Assembly (NCBI GenBank): GCA_023268355.1
Contig: JALNJK010000001.1
Coordinates: forward strand, 1-64,000
DNA length: 64,000 nucleotides
DNA from: Candidatus Terraquivivens tengchongensis
Lineage (GTDB): Archaea; Thermoproteota; Nitrososphaeria_A; Caldarchaeales; Wolframiiraptoraceae
Direction: 5' to 3'
The notes beneath the pieces are model-generated. The model worked only from the letters and a program-made list of their open reading frames with translations. It was not told the origin of the DNA and made no database searches. Positions within the stretch are counted from its first letter, which is position 1. Every line of letters begins with the position of its first letter. Shown one piece after another: positions 53,664-61,325 of this stretch. The position numbers and the translations under genes were made by a program.

Positions 53664-53793
53664 TTTGTTCTTCAAGTATCCGTTGTTAAAAATTTTGATT
53701 ATAAATACTTTTTTTAAACTTAAATATTTTTAAGGAACGAATCGGTAGTGATTCGATGTGCCGTAAATTTAGAACGTATAGGTGGACTGATGA

Positions 53794-55470
53794 ATGCCGA
53801 TACTCAACCTGAAGCTGGAAAGGTTTTTCGATTTACTGGAACAAAAGCTCGATAAGGATGAATTAATCGGTGCTCTAACGGGCATCGGTGTCGCCATTGA
53901 GGAGCTGGGAGCGGACTACGTTAAGGTGGAGTACAACCCGAACAGGCCGGACTTTTCGAGCCCTGCAGGTCTTGCAAGGGCGATAAAGGGTATTCTTGGG
54001 ATAGAGACTGGCGTTCCTAGGTTTCGTACGCTCCCTCCCAAGACATTCGTAAAGGTGGATAAGAGTGTCAAAGCGGTTAGGCCTTGGGTCGTGGCAGCCT
54101 ACGTTGAAGGTCTTAACCTGTCGGCAGAAGACATCGAGGAACTGATAGCCATGCAAGAGGACCTACACTGGGTCGTGGGAAGAAATAGGAGGAAAGTGGC
54201 CATAGGCTTGCACAACGCCAGCGCCATAAAACCGCCAATAATCTACAAGGCGGTAAAAGGTGATGAGATAAGCTTCGTACCGCTCAAGAGCTTTAGAAGG
54301 ATGACGCCACAGGAGATAGTCGAACAACATGAGGTTGGCCGTAAGTATGGCCACATAGTCGCTGGAACAGGCTTGTTCCCGGTCATCATGGATTCGCGTG
54401 GGGAAGTACTTTCGTTACCACCCATAATAAACGCAGCACTGACCGAGCTGACGGAAGGCACGAACACGCTCTTCATAGACGTAACTGGCACAGACCTAGA
54501 GGCCGTAAGCGGTGCTTTAAACATACTGACGACGGCACTTGCAGACATCGGCGGAAGGATCAGACAGGTGAGGATAATTTATGATGGCATGAAAATGACG
54601 ACACCGGACCTAAGGACGAAGGTTTGGAAGCTTAAGCTAAGCTATGCCAACGATTTACTCGGCCTGAACATTCCCATGAAGGAGGCCATGAGAGCCTTGA
54701 GAAAGTCAAGGGTCGGCGTTAAGAAGGTCAAGGGCGATACGATATTCGCTGAGGTGCCTGCATATCGGCTCGACATCATGCATCCGGTTGACCTAGTTGA
54801 GGAAATAGCCATAGGTCTCGGATATAAAAACTTACAACCAGTCGTACCTAAGACGTTAGGTTTCGGTAAACATCATCCCGACACGAATTTTGAGGATGTA
54901 TGCAAGGAAATCATGTTTGGACTCGGCTTCACGGAGGTCGTAAACTTCACGCTTTCCAACAGCACGAGGGACTATCGTTGGATGAAGGTCGAGCCACAGA
55001 ATCCTGTGAGGATTCTCAACCCCGTCTCGGCCGAGTATGACATACTCAGGACGTGGCTCATTCCGAGTTTGCTTTACAATTTGACCATGAACAAGCACAG
55101 TCCTTACCCGCATAGACTTTTTGAGATAGGTGATGTGCTGGTGATTGACGAGTCTTCCGATGAGGGTGTTAGGAGGGAGGCTAGATTAGCGTTCGTAAGC
55201 TCCCATGCAGACACATCGTTCTCAGAGGTTAAATCCGTTACAGAAGAATTCCTGAGAAGCCTCGGCTTAAGGGAATGGACTCTGAGAGAGGCCGAGCATG
55301 CCAGCTTCATCGAGGGAAGAGTCGCAGAGGTGGAGGTAGGCGGTGTTAAGATAGGGATAATGGGCGAGATAAGTCCAGAAGTATTGGAGGCTTTCGGAAT
55401 AACTATGCCCGTGAGCGCAGTTGAGATAGAGTTGCAGAAAGTTCGCAGTTTACTCAATAAGCTACAATAA
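53794..55470 (+). CDS. pheT: Phenylalanyl-tRNA synthetase beta subunit
   Basis: 558 residues, archaeal/eukaryotic form. It begins MPILNLKLERFFDLLEQKLDKDELI with VEYNPNRPDFSSPAGLARAIKG; the B3/B4 editing region holds RRKVAIGLHNAS and SLPPIINA, the B5 region PAYRLDIMHPVDLVEEIAIGLGY, and the pseudo-catalytic domain FTEVVNFTLSN and PHRLFEIGDV. It pairs with PheS to charge tRNA-Phe. GGTGG at 53781-53785 lies 8 nt before the ATG. Confidence 0.94.
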   Translation: MPILNLKLERFFDLLEQKLDKDELIGALTGIGVAIEELGADYVKVEYNPNRPDFSSPAGLARAIKGILGIETGVPRFRTLPPKTFVKVDKSVKAVRPWVVAAYVEGLNLSAEDIEELIAMQEDLHWVVGRNRRKVAIGLHNASAIKPPIIYKAVKGDEISFVPLKSFRRMTPQEIVEQHEVGRKYGHIVAGTGLFPVIMDSRGEVLSLPPIINAALTELTEGTNTLFIDVTGTDLEAVSGALNILTTALADIGGRIRQVRIIYDGMKMTTPDLRTKVWKLKLSYANDLLGLNIPMKEAMRALRKSRVGVKKVKGDTIFAEVPAYRLDIMHPVDLVEEIAIGLGYKNLQPVVPKTLGFGKHHPDTNFEDVCKEIMFGLGFTEVVNFTLSNSTRDYRWMKVEPQNPVRILNPVSAEYDILRTWLIPSLLYNLTMNKHSPYPHRLFEIGDVLVIDESSDEGVRREARLAFVSSHADTSFSEVKSVTEEFLRSLGLREWTLREAEHASFIEGRVAEVEVGGVKIGIMGEISPEVLEAFGITMPVSAVEIELQKVRSLLNKLQ

Positions 55471-55471
55471 C

Positions 55472-55481
55472 AGTTTTTAAG
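55472..55481 (+). promoter_or_regulatory. TATA box of the 55.5-kb hairpin RNA
   Basis: AGTTTTTAAG, immediately after the pheT stop, is centred 26 nt before 55502, exactly where the hairpin sequence begins. This spacing is that of archaeal promoters and is independent evidence for a separate RNA. Confidence 0.5.
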
Positions 55482-55501
55482 TACGTCCTGCCATTTTATT
55501 G

Positions 55502-55580
55502 TTGCCCCACCATGCCTTGAGCCGCACCGAGGAAGGGTTGCCGCCCTGCTCTATGGGGTGCGGTGTTCGTGGTGGGGCAA
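55502..55580 (+). ncRNA. Putative structured noncoding RNA (79 nt), unknown family
   Basis: TTGCCCCACCATG (55502-55514) pairs with its complement at 55568-55580 over 13 bp, including one G-U. A 7-bp stem CCGCACC (55522-55528) with GGTGCGG (55557-55563) lies inside, then GAG/CTC and AGGG/CCCT closing a 6-nt loop. The GC-rich content contrasts with the AT-rich flanks. A TATA box 26 nt upstream and a separate TATA for the next gene downstream bracket it. It lacks tRNA features and I could not place an ACA box at H/ACA distance, so the family is open. Confidence 0.65.
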
Positions 55581-55591
55581 AAGTCCGATAC

Positions 55592-55601
55592 ACTATTTTT
55601 A
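55592..55601 (+). promoter_or_regulatory. TATA box of the tyrosyl-tRNA synthetase gene
   Basis: CTATTTTTAAATA is centred near 55597, predicting transcription from about 55623. This excludes the upstream GTG at 55618 and supports the TTG start at 55648, which also has AAGGTG at 55637-55642. Confidence 0.5.
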
Positions 55602-55647
55602 AATATTCATGTAGTAGGTGCGTAGGCTTAGAAGGGAAGGTGCTGGC

Positions 55648-56739
55648 TTGGACGTCGAGACAAGGATAGAGTTGATCACTAGAGCGCCGACCGAAGAGGT
55701 AATAACGCTTCAGGAATTAAGGCAACTCCTCGAGACGAACGACAAGCCTGTCGCTTACGATGGGTTCGAGCCGAGCGGCCTCGCCCATATACCTTTTGCT
55801 GTGCTGAGGGCAATAAAGCTGAAGGATATGCTGGATGCTGGTTGCAGGTTCAAGCTATTGCTTGCCGATTGGCATGCGATGGTAAACAAGAAGATGGGCG
55901 GCGACTTGGAGAAGATAAGAAAGGTCGGCGAATATCTGATAGAGGTTTGGAAAGCCTCGGGCATAGACATTAATAGGGTGGAGATCGTTTGGGCCAATGA
56001 TGTCGCGGCCGATAAAGAATACTGGAAGCTAGTCATAAGCGTGGCAAAAGAGGCTACGCTCAAGAGGTTCCTTAGATGTCTTCCTATAATGGGTAGGCAA
56101 GAGGGTGAGCTTCAGGAAGCTGCTCAACTCTTCTATCCAGCCATGCAGGTTGCTGATATATTCTATCTTGGAGTTGACATATGCCAGCTTGGCCTTGACC
56201 AGAGAAGGGCTAATATACTCGCAAGGGAAATCGCACCAAAGCTCGGACTACCAAAACCCGTAGCGGTCCACCATCATATGCTCATGGGTTTGGCGGGACC
56301 TGTGGGAGCAAAAGGTCTTGACGACGATTCTGAGATAGACATGCAGATAAGCTCGAAGATGAGCAAAAGTGTGCCCGAGACCAGCATATACGTGCACGAC
56401 ACTAGGGAAGTTTTAGAGGAAAAGGTGATGAAGGCTTATTGCCCGCCGAAGGACACAAAGTCCAACCCCATGATAGAGTATTGCAAGTACATAATCTTCC
56501 CGAAGCTTGGAAGGCTGTACATAGAAAGGCCGCAAAAGTATGGCGGAGATGTGCTCTACGAGAATTTTGAAGACCTGAAGAAAGATTATGAACTTGGCCG
56601 CATCCACCCATTAGACTTAAAAAGAGCGGTTGTGGATGCACTTGACAAAATACTTGAGCCGATAAGGGTGTACTTCGAAAACAACAAGAGAGCTAAGGAG
56701 CTTTTCGAAACGATCTCAAGCTATGAGATTACTAGATGA
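55648..56739 (+). CDS. tyrS: Tyrosyl-tRNA synthetase (archaeal type)
   Basis: About 363 residues. PVAYDGFEPSGLAHI is the class I HIGH-region, YPAMQVADIFYLGVDICQLGLDQRRANILAREIAPKLG the tyrosine/ATP pocket of archaeal TyrRS, and SSKMSKSVPE the KMSKS loop. TrpRS, the nearest relative, lacks the LGVDICQLGLDQRR-like helix. The start is chosen as TTG 55648 from the promoter and ribosome-site positions. The gene has its own promoter and follows the hairpin RNA. Confidence 0.9.
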   Translation: MDVETRIELITRAPTEEVITLQELRQLLETNDKPVAYDGFEPSGLAHIPFAVLRAIKLKDMLDAGCRFKLLLADWHAMVNKKMGGDLEKIRKVGEYLIEVWKASGIDINRVEIVWANDVAADKEYWKLVISVAKEATLKRFLRCLPIMGRQEGELQEAAQLFYPAMQVADIFYLGVDICQLGLDQRRANILAREIAPKLGLPKPVAVHHHMLMGLAGPVGAKGLDDDSEIDMQISSKMSKSVPETSIYVHDTREVLEEKVMKAYCPPKDTKSNPMIEYCKYIIFPKLGRLYIERPQKYGGDVLYENFEDLKKDYELGRIHPLDLKRAVVDALDKILEPIRVYFENNKRAKELFETISSYEITR

Positions 56740-56922
56740 TTGCTCACTTGGAATTTTGAACCGTTCATCGACTATTTTGAGTTTTACATTTGGATGAGGA
56801 TTGATGTTAAGCAAAATGCCGAAGGGTTTAAAAGTAGCCGACCTTGACATTCAGACTAAGAACGGTTCTTCATGAGAGGGGGTGGGACGGACCACTCCTT
56901 CACTTCAAGGGAGGTGATTCGG

Positions 56923-57306
56923 GTGAAGGAGTTGGGGCGGCACTTAATAGCTGAACTGTACGGATGCGATACCTCAGTCCTCGGAGATCTTGAGGCTCTG
57001 AGGACGACCTTACTCGAGGCTGCAGAAGCCTCGGGGGCTAAAGTTCTCGGAGAGTTTTTTAAAAAGTTTCCACGTGGGGGCGGCGTGACCGGTATCTTAG
57101 CTATCGCGGAGTCTCACATCTCGATACACACATGGCCAGAATACGGCTACGCTGCCGTCGACCTATTCACGTGCGGAGACCGTGTAGACCCATGGAGGGC
57201 GTACGAGGTTATTTATAGAAAAATGAAACCGAGTCGTGCACATGTCAAGGAACTCAAGCGTGGACTCATAGAGGTTGAGGAGGTTTGGCAGAGGGTGGAA
57301 GAGTAA
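56923..57306 (+). CDS. speD: S-adenosylmethionine decarboxylase proenzyme (SpeD family)
   Basis: About 127 residues. AESHISIHTWPEYGYAAVDLFTCG contains the Glu63|Ser64 self-cleavage site that generates the pyruvoyl group, plus the catalytic His and Cys84. It makes decarboxylated SAM for polyamine synthesis; some archaeal paralogues decarboxylate arginine instead. GGGAGGTGAT at 56909-56918 sits 4 nt before GTG 56923 (8 nt from the GGAGG core), which I prefer over the open ATG at 56872. It overlaps the aminopropyltransferase gene, giving a polyamine operon. Confidence 0.88.
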   Translation: MKELGRHLIAELYGCDTSVLGDLEALRTTLLEAAEASGAKVLGEFFKKFPRGGGVTGILAIAESHISIHTWPEYGYAAVDLFTCGDRVDPWRAYEVIYRKMKPSRAHVKELKRGLIEVEEVWQRVEE

Positions 57307-58208
57307 ACTGGAGGCTTCTGCTAGAGTGGCAGACGCCAACTTCGGCTGTACTTCATATGATCAAGCGCGTCATATACAGTGGCAGGACGAAGTACCAGGA
57401 AGTCGACATAGTGGATACCTACGACTTTGGTCTATGCTTAGTGCTAGACGGCAAGGTGCAGTCGTCGAGTGCGGATGAGAAGATCTACCACGAATCTTTG
57501 GTCCATCCTGCGATGCTCACGCATCCAAAACCTTCGCGGGTCTTGATAATAGGCGGCGGTGAGGGAGCAACGCTCAGGGAAGTCCTAAAACATAGGACGG
57601 TCGAGAAAGCCGTAATGGTTGATTTAGACGAGGAGGTTGTCCAGCTTTGTAAAAAGTATCTGCCGGAATTTCACATGAATTCCTTTGACGACCCGAGGGT
57701 AGAGATAGTGTTCGAGGACGGGAGGAAGTATGTCGAGCGGCTTCCTGATGGTTCGTTCGACGTGGCAATAATTGATGTGACAGACCCTATAGAGGGTGGG
57801 CCTTCTTATCTTCTGTACACTACGGAATTTTACCGGACGTTGGCCAGGAAGTTGAGCAATGACGGTGTATTCGCGACACAAGCCACGTCCACATACTACA
57901 GCAGGAATTGCTTCGCGGCCATCTACAAGACCGCAGCATACACGTTTCCTGTCGCTAGGGCATGGCATGCCTTCGTCCCATCATATGCGTCAGAGTGGGG
58001 CTTCGTCCTAGGCTCAAAAGTAGCCGACCCCCTCAGCCTTACTCCTGAAGAGGTCGGGCGCAGGTTGAAAGAGAGGGGGGTTAACAACCTCGAATTCTAC
58101 TCGCCAGACGTTCACCAGAGAATCTTTGCAGTACCGCCCTATCTGGCCCGGGCTTTCGAGGTTGCTAAGCCAATAACGGATTCCAGTCCTGTTTTCATGC
58201 CGGCCTAG
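57285..58208 (+). CDS. speE: Polyamine aminopropyltransferase (spermidine synthase family)
   Basis: 307 residues. RVLIIGGGEGATLREVLKH is the decarboxylated-SAM site, VMVDLDEEVVQLC and FDVAIIDVTDPIEGGPSYLLYTTEFY follow, with the catalytic aspartate in IIDVTDP; ATQATSTYYSR and FVPSYASEWGFVLGS complete the family. It transfers aminopropyl groups to putrescine, agmatine or longer amines; thermophilic archaeal enzymes are often broad. TTG start, overlapping speD by 22 bp, so expression is coupled. Confidence 0.92.
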   Translation: MAEGGRVNWRLLLEWQTPTSAVLHMIKRVIYSGRTKYQEVDIVDTYDFGLCLVLDGKVQSSSADEKIYHESLVHPAMLTHPKPSRVLIIGGGEGATLREVLKHRTVEKAVMVDLDEEVVQLCKKYLPEFHMNSFDDPRVEIVFEDGRKYVERLPDGSFDVAIIDVTDPIEGGPSYLLYTTEFYRTLARKLSNDGVFATQATSTYYSRNCFAAIYKTAAYTFPVARAWHAFVPSYASEWGFVLGSKVADPLSLTPEEVGRRLKERGVNNLEFYSPDVHQRIFAVPPYLARAFEVAKPITDSSPVFMPA

Positions 58209-58284
58209 CAACAATTACGCCCTTGTGTTTTGAAAGGTCTCTAACACATAACTCTTAAATATTGGATGGTATATCCATCCATCT

Positions 58285-58956
58285 ATGTCGAGTGCGTTGG
58301 CCCGCTTATCGGATAAAATATGGGGCGGAAAGACAATCGATGAAATCTTATCAAAGAGGTTTAAGCTGTTCGTCCTGTTTGGAATTCTCTTCACGGGGTC
58401 GTTCTGGGCGTATAGGGTTGTTGCTGGGATAGAGCTTCTGCCCAACTTAGAATGGGTTATACCGACGCTTGTAACGGTCGGCTCTTTCTCACTTCCCTTA
58501 GGAGGGAACGTGTTTTGGAGGTCGCTCAACAGGTACTTCGGCATCTTAGCGCTTGCCAGCGTGATAGCTTTCGACCTGATCCTTTTCGGCCCCGGTCTTT
58601 GGCACGTCTGGGTCTTCAAGTGGTCAGGATTCGTCTTCGCCTGGCTCCTCGGCATGCGGAGCAAGCTTTACATGTTCGACAGATACAAGAGGCTGCTCGG
58701 TAGCACCCTTCTTACGACGGCAATAGCAATCCTAATCTTCGATTTCTGGACGGGCGTCATAGGTTGTGGTCTATGGATCGGGTCCTTTTGGCTGTCCTTC
58801 ATCGGCCAGATACCTTTCACCCTATACCACCTTGCTTCGTTGATATTCATTCCGCCGCTCGTAGCACTCGCCAAGTTGTTAGTGAAGGTTAAGGTTCCGG
58901 TAGCTGTCGCAGTGCGTTCCGGTCTAAGAGTTTCTTTGGGCGAAAGTTGGAGGTGA
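58285..58956 (+). CDS. Integral membrane protein, possible ECF transporter S component
   Basis: 223 residues with six or seven membrane segments, including VIPTLVTVGSFSLPLGGNVFW, LASVIAFDLILFGPGLWHVW and IGQIPFTLYHLASLIFIPPLVALAKLL. Size and helix count fit substrate-binding S components of energy-coupling-factor transporters. It is followed within 5 bp by a DUF4430 lipoprotein-like gene, a pairing seen in presumed corrinoid uptake loci. No T or A components are in this window. The assignment rests mainly on the partner. Confidence 0.5.
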   Translation: MSSALARLSDKIWGGKTIDEILSKRFKLFVLFGILFTGSFWAYRVVAGIELLPNLEWVIPTLVTVGSFSLPLGGNVFWRSLNRYFGILALASVIAFDLILFGPGLWHVWVFKWSGFVFAWLLGMRSKLYMFDRYKRLLGSTLLTTAIAILIFDFWTGVIGCGLWIGSFWLSFIGQIPFTLYHLASLIFIPPLVALAKLLVKVKVPVAVAVRSGLRVSLGESWR

Positions 58957-58961
58957 ACGTC

Positions 58962-59450
58962 TTGGTTAGGAAAGAATTCCAAGCGATAATAATCGCGTTC
59001 GTTGTTTTGAGCCTTGCGTTAGTGTACGTGGGTTACCAGGTTTACGATCTACAGGCACAGTTAGCCGAACAGACAAAGAAAACAGATACACTTATCGAGA
59101 CGCTGGTCACACGTATAGACGAGCTTAAAGGACTAATACTCAAAGTCGAAGTCACCATAGATAATGGTAGCGTGAAGGAAACGGAGACTATCTGGTTAAC
59201 AAAAGGAGCAACTGCCCTTGAGGCTCTGAGGAGGGTGGCGGTCGTGGAGACGAAATACTTTGCAGGGCTTGGAGAGTTCATAGAATCCATAGACGGGTTG
59301 AAGAATAATCCAGAAGCCGGTAAGTACTGGATGTGGTACATCTGGAACGAAGAAAAGCTAGAATGGGAATATGCACCGGTCGGCGCTGACAGCTACAAGC
59401 TGAGGGACGGAGATAAGATAATGTTCAGATACGAGGTTCCAGCTTGGTAA
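58962..59450 (+). CDS. DUF4430 (transcobalamin C-terminal-like) membrane-anchored protein
   Basis: About 162 residues. An N-terminal membrane anchor (IIIAFVVLSLALVYVGYQV) leads to a short coiled region (LQAQLAEQTKKTDTLIETLVTRIDELK) and a DUF4430 domain: TKGATALEALRRVAVVETKYFAGLGEFIESIDGL, GKYWMWYIWNEEKLEWEYAPVGADSYKLRDGDKI. This fold matches the beta domain of transcobalamin/intrinsic factor, which contacts corrinoids. GGAGGTGA at 58949-58956 sets the TTG at 58962 over the open TTG at 58947. Likely extracytoplasmic ligand capture. Confidence 0.75.
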   Translation: MVRKEFQAIIIAFVVLSLALVYVGYQVYDLQAQLAEQTKKTDTLIETLVTRIDELKGLILKVEVTIDNGSVKETETIWLTKGATALEALRRVAVVETKYFAGLGEFIESIDGLKNNPEAGKYWMWYIWNEEKLEWEYAPVGADSYKLRDGDKIMFRYEVPAW

Positions 59451-59515
59451 GCCTAAAATACGTAGCGTTCTTTAAGTAATAGCTTTAAGCCTGGAACGCA
59501 GAGTAGCGCCTAGGT

Positions 59516-60616
59516 TTGACGGGGAACATCATAGGTGAAAGGTTCGTCGTCGTAAGCTTCGGCGAGAGTCATGGAAAGTGCGTCGGAGCGGTAATCGACG
59601 GTTGCCCAGCGGGCTTGGAGCTTTCAGAGGCTGACATTCAAAGCGAGCTCGACCTAAGGAGGCCAGGCGTATCCAGAGTCGCGTCACCTAGGGCAGAAGA
59701 GGATAGAGTCGAAATACTCTCGGGCATATTCGAGGGCAGGACGACGGGCTCACCCATCTGCATGCTTGTATGGAATAGGGACATCGATTCAGAGCCATAC
59801 AGGATGTTCGTGAATAGACCAAGACCTGGGCATGCGGACTACGTTGCTCGTGTGAAATACGGCGGTTTTGCAGATTGGCGGGGTAGTGGAAGGTTCTCTG
59901 GCAGGATTACTGCAGGCCTGGTCATGGCCGGAGCGGTCGCAAAGAAGTTGTTATCGAAAACGCTAGGTGTAGAGATCATGGCATACGCTTTGGAGATAGG
60001 TGGTATAAGGGCTAAGAACTTTACGTTGGATGATATCAGGAGCAAGAGGTACAACAATGAGGTCAGATGTCCGGACGAGGCCGCCGCTAACGAGATGATT
60101 AAGAGGATAAACGAGGTTAAGGAGCAGGGCGATAGCCTCGGCGGCATAGTCGAGTGTCAGGTGCTTGGGCTGCCAGTAGGGCTAGGAGAGCCCATATTCT
60201 CGGCACTGGATTCTGACCTAAGCAAAGCACTCTTTGCAATACCTGCGGTTAAGGGTGTAGAGTTCGGCGCGGGCTTTGCTGCTGCTAGGCTACTAGGCTC
60301 GCAGAACAACGATCCATACACCATCGTGGACGGAAAGGTCGTGACCGTTACGAACAACGCTGGCGGTGTACTCGGCGGAATATCCACGGGCATGCCGCTA
60401 GTCGTTAGAGTGGCTTTCAAGCCGCCCTCATCGATAGCCAAGAAGCAGACGACTGTGGACCTCAGCAGCATGAAAGAGACAGAGATCGAAGTAAAGGGCA
60501 GACATGACCCAACAGTTGTTCCTAGGGCTGTACCCGTTGTAGAGGCGGTCGTTGCAATCGTGCTGGCGGACCATGCCATAAGGGCAGCCTTAATACCGCC
60601 CGTTTTGAGAGGTTAG
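59516..60616 (+). CDS. aroC: Chorismate synthase
   Basis: 366 residues. FGESHGKCVGAVIDGCPAGL, DLRRPGVSRVASPRAEEDRVEILSGIFEGRTTGSPI and RPRPGHADYVARVKYGGFADWRGSGRFSGR are the conserved FMN/EPSP-binding signatures. It converts 5-enolpyruvylshikimate-3-P to chorismate, the last common step of aromatic amino acid synthesis. TTG is the initiator, as no ATG precedes the conserved N-terminus. No other shikimate genes are adjacent. Confidence 0.95.
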   Translation: MTGNIIGERFVVVSFGESHGKCVGAVIDGCPAGLELSEADIQSELDLRRPGVSRVASPRAEEDRVEILSGIFEGRTTGSPICMLVWNRDIDSEPYRMFVNRPRPGHADYVARVKYGGFADWRGSGRFSGRITAGLVMAGAVAKKLLSKTLGVEIMAYALEIGGIRAKNFTLDDIRSKRYNNEVRCPDEAAANEMIKRINEVKEQGDSLGGIVECQVLGLPVGLGEPIFSALDSDLSKALFAIPAVKGVEFGAGFAAARLLGSQNNDPYTIVDGKVVTVTNNAGGVLGGISTGMPLVVRVAFKPPSSIAKKQTTVDLSSMKETEIEVKGRHDPTVVPRAVPVVEAVVAIVLADHAIRAALIPPVLRG

Positions 60617-60625
60617 CAGAAAAGA

Positions 60626-60793
60626 ATGCATGAGAATAAAAAAGACATCAGGTGTCCTAGGTGCGGGTATGAGTTAGTAATCCCCCTCAAACTAGGAGAT
60701 AGCAAGGTCGAAGTCGTATGGGATGTCTGGTGTCCGCGTTGTGGCCATCTGTGGGCTTTGAGGCAACCCCTTAGGGTTGAAGATATCCCTTAG
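60626..60793 (+). CDS. Small zinc-ribbon protein (55 aa)
   Basis: An ATG frame of 55 codons ending TAG 60791-60793. It has two CPRCG knuckles (C10, C13 and C36, C39) around the beta segment YELVIPLKLGDSKVEVVWDVW, the geometry of a rubredoxin-like zinc ribbon. It begins 9 bp after aroC and is probably co-transcribed with it. Such small ribbons often bind RNA, transcription complexes or partner proteins; no specific role is evident. Confidence 0.75.
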   Translation: MHENKKDIRCPRCGYELVIPLKLGDSKVEVVWDVWCPRCGHLWALRQPLRVEDIP

Positions 60794-60840
60794 ATTACTA
60801 TAAAGAATTAATCGCAGTATGTTTCATAATTTCTTGAGAC

Positions 60841-61119
60841 ATGCAGGCCCCTCGAGAAGTAAATCCAAGAGCTTTCTTGAGCAGAATAAAGAACACGTCG
60901 AGGGGAATTAAAGTGCGGAGCGCGATAATCAGAATGTTAAAAGAGCGTAAGGTTGTGTCAACGGCACAAATCGCAAAAGAGATAGGTCTGACACCATCGG
61001 CTGTAAGGAGGCACCTCAAGAATATGGATGCTGAGGGCATAGTCAAAACTCTAAGGGGCAAGGGCAAGGTTCTATGGACGCTCACAGGTCTAGGCCAGCA
61101 GGCCATAGATGAGATTTAA
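60841..61119 (+). CDS. Winged-helix transcriptional regulator
   Basis: 92 residues. VRSAIIRMLKERKVVSTAQIAKEIGLTPSAVRRHLKNMDAEGIVKTLRGKGKVLWTLTGLG is a complete winged HTH with recognition helix TPSAVRRHLKNM and wing RGKGKVLWTLT. The N-terminal 20 residues are basic. It is convergent with and overlaps the Sec61-beta gene by 4 bp. Target genes unknown. Confidence 0.8.
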   Translation: MQAPREVNPRAFLSRIKNTSRGIKVRSAIIRMLKERKVVSTAQIAKEIGLTPSAVRRHLKNMDAEGIVKTLRGKGKVLWTLTGLGQQAIDEI

Positions 61120-61289
61120 AGCGGCCAGAGCCTGGCGGCGACCAGAATTACGACGACCACCACAGCGGCAAAAATGATCACGACCTCTGGTCTGATCTTG
61201 AAACCTTTAGACTCCTCACCAAAAAACGCTAACAGTCCTGCCATCGTAGCCGGCATCGGCGCCTCTCTGCGTCTTTTCTTGGAGCTCAC
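61116..61289 (-). CDS. Preprotein translocase subunit Sec61-beta (SecG)
   Basis: 57 residues: basic N-terminus MSSKKRRREAPMPATMAGLLAFFGEESKG, then FKIRPEVVIIFAAVVVVVILVAARLWPL as the single tail-anchor helix. The pattern (basic start, PMP..AGL..FF.EE, KI.P..V before the helix) is diagnostic of archaeal Sec61-beta, the smallest subunit of the SecYE-beta translocon. The GTG start has TTAAAATA 27 nt upstream; an internal ATG at residue 12 with a nearer TATA is an alternative. Confidence 0.85.
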   Translation of the reverse strand: MSSKKRRREAPMPATMAGLLAFFGEESKGFKIRPEVVIIFAAVVVVVILVAARLWPL

Positions 61290-61325
61290 GCTGGATTTTA
61301 TACCCTTGGCTGTATTTTAATTTTG

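Noticed and set aside
55502-55580. Interpretation of the hairpin as an H/ACA guide RNA
   Set aside because: The internal loop could be a pseudouridylation pocket, but ACA occurs only about 9 nt beyond the basal stem, giving about 24-26 nt from the pocket instead of the 14-16 nt expected. Kept as unknown family.
55502-55580. Interpretation of the hairpin as pheT terminator
   Set aside because: Archaeal termination usually needs oligo-T tracts rather than long hairpins. The only T run nearby is the tyrS TATA element, and the hairpin has its own upstream TATA.
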